This document shows, piece after piece, positions 16,229-16,308 of a stretch of DNA of 16,308 nucleotides (the stretch's first letter is position 1; each line of letters opens with the position of its first letter). The DNA is from Pseudomonadota bacterium (GTDB lineage Bacteria > Pseudomonadota > Alphaproteobacteria > Micropepsales > Micropepsaceae): positions 1 through 16,308 of the forward strand of contig JAKBAU010000044.1 of NCBI GenBank assembly GCA_021808875.1, in the 5' to 3' direction. Position numbers and translations under genes: made by a program. The notes below the pieces were generated by a model, which was not told the DNA's origin, did not search any database, and saw only the letters and a program-made list of their open reading frames with translations.

Positions 16229-16249
16229 TTCGCCCTAAATTAAGCGAAT
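16229..16249 (+). repeat. 21-bp exact repeat, copy 2 (dyad TTCGC-N10-GCGAA)
   Basis: Identical over 21 bp and in the same orientation as 14547-14567, 1682 bp apart. Unlike copy 1, no nic-like ATCCTG sequence is next to it. A shorter, degenerate relative (TCGCCTAAATTGAG, 15561-15574) lies just before the cassette-like boundary. Confidence 0.9.
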
Positions 16250-16308
16250 CTCGGGGCTGCTTTCTTCCCCGCCCCGCGTACGCTGATTCATACGTGACAA
16301 AGGGCCCA

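Overview
The window looks like the left part of a mobilizable genomic island in a GC-rich proteobacterium. A gamma- or betaproteobacterium is a guess, based on codon use, a typical lipobox lipoprotein, an IncP-like nic site and the tRNA-Arg(UCG) 3' sequence. The island boundary is visible at 107-151: a 3' fragment of tRNA-Arg that starts in the anticodon loop and reads on the minus strand. This is the usual leftover of tyrosine-integrase insertion into a tRNA. The intact tRNA and the integrase would be expected beyond the right edge and are not seen here.

From 417 to 12250 there is one tightly packed rightward run of nine genes, with junctions of 6 nt or less or short overlaps. It starts with a ribbon-helix-helix antitoxin and a PIN-domain toxin. 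A type I restriction-modification system follows: hsdM, hsdS and, much later, hsdR. Three genes sit between hsdS and hsdR. They encode a diverged SIR2-like protein, a ~190-residue protein that resembles the middle component of ABC-three-component (ABC-3C) conflict systems, and a Rad50/SMC-like ABC ATPase with a CxxC zinc-hook motif. An HNH nuclease closes the run. The layout recalls the E. coli prr locus, where the anticodon nuclease PrrC lies inside a type I RM operon. Here a candidate NAD-directed three-component module takes that place. This is the most interesting part of the window.

From 12251 rightwards the cargo is looser: a small lipoprotein (12551-12835), then a leftward mobilization operon of a MobC-like accessory protein and a short MobP/VirD2-type relaxase. 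A strong IncP-like nic sequence (CCTATCCTGC) lies just upstream of mobC and marks a candidate oriT at about 14536-14567.

The last 1.7 kb holds a predicted exported protein, a small two-helix membrane protein in a unit that resembles an integron gene cassette, and a leftward 93-residue unknown. An exact 21-bp repeat with dyad arms ATTCGC/GCGAAT brackets this stretch (14547-14567 and 16229-16249). An 11-bp block CTTGCCAAGGG accompanies both copies in inverted orientation. The repeats may be recombination sites, element ends or shared promoter-operators; the sequence alone does not decide.

As a working model, the island carries layered defence (TA, type I RM, SIR2/ABC-3C-like module, HNH nuclease) as one transcriptional unit, plus relaxase, MobC and oriT for mobilization by a helper conjugative element. 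No integrase, rRNA, CRISPR array or complete IS was found.
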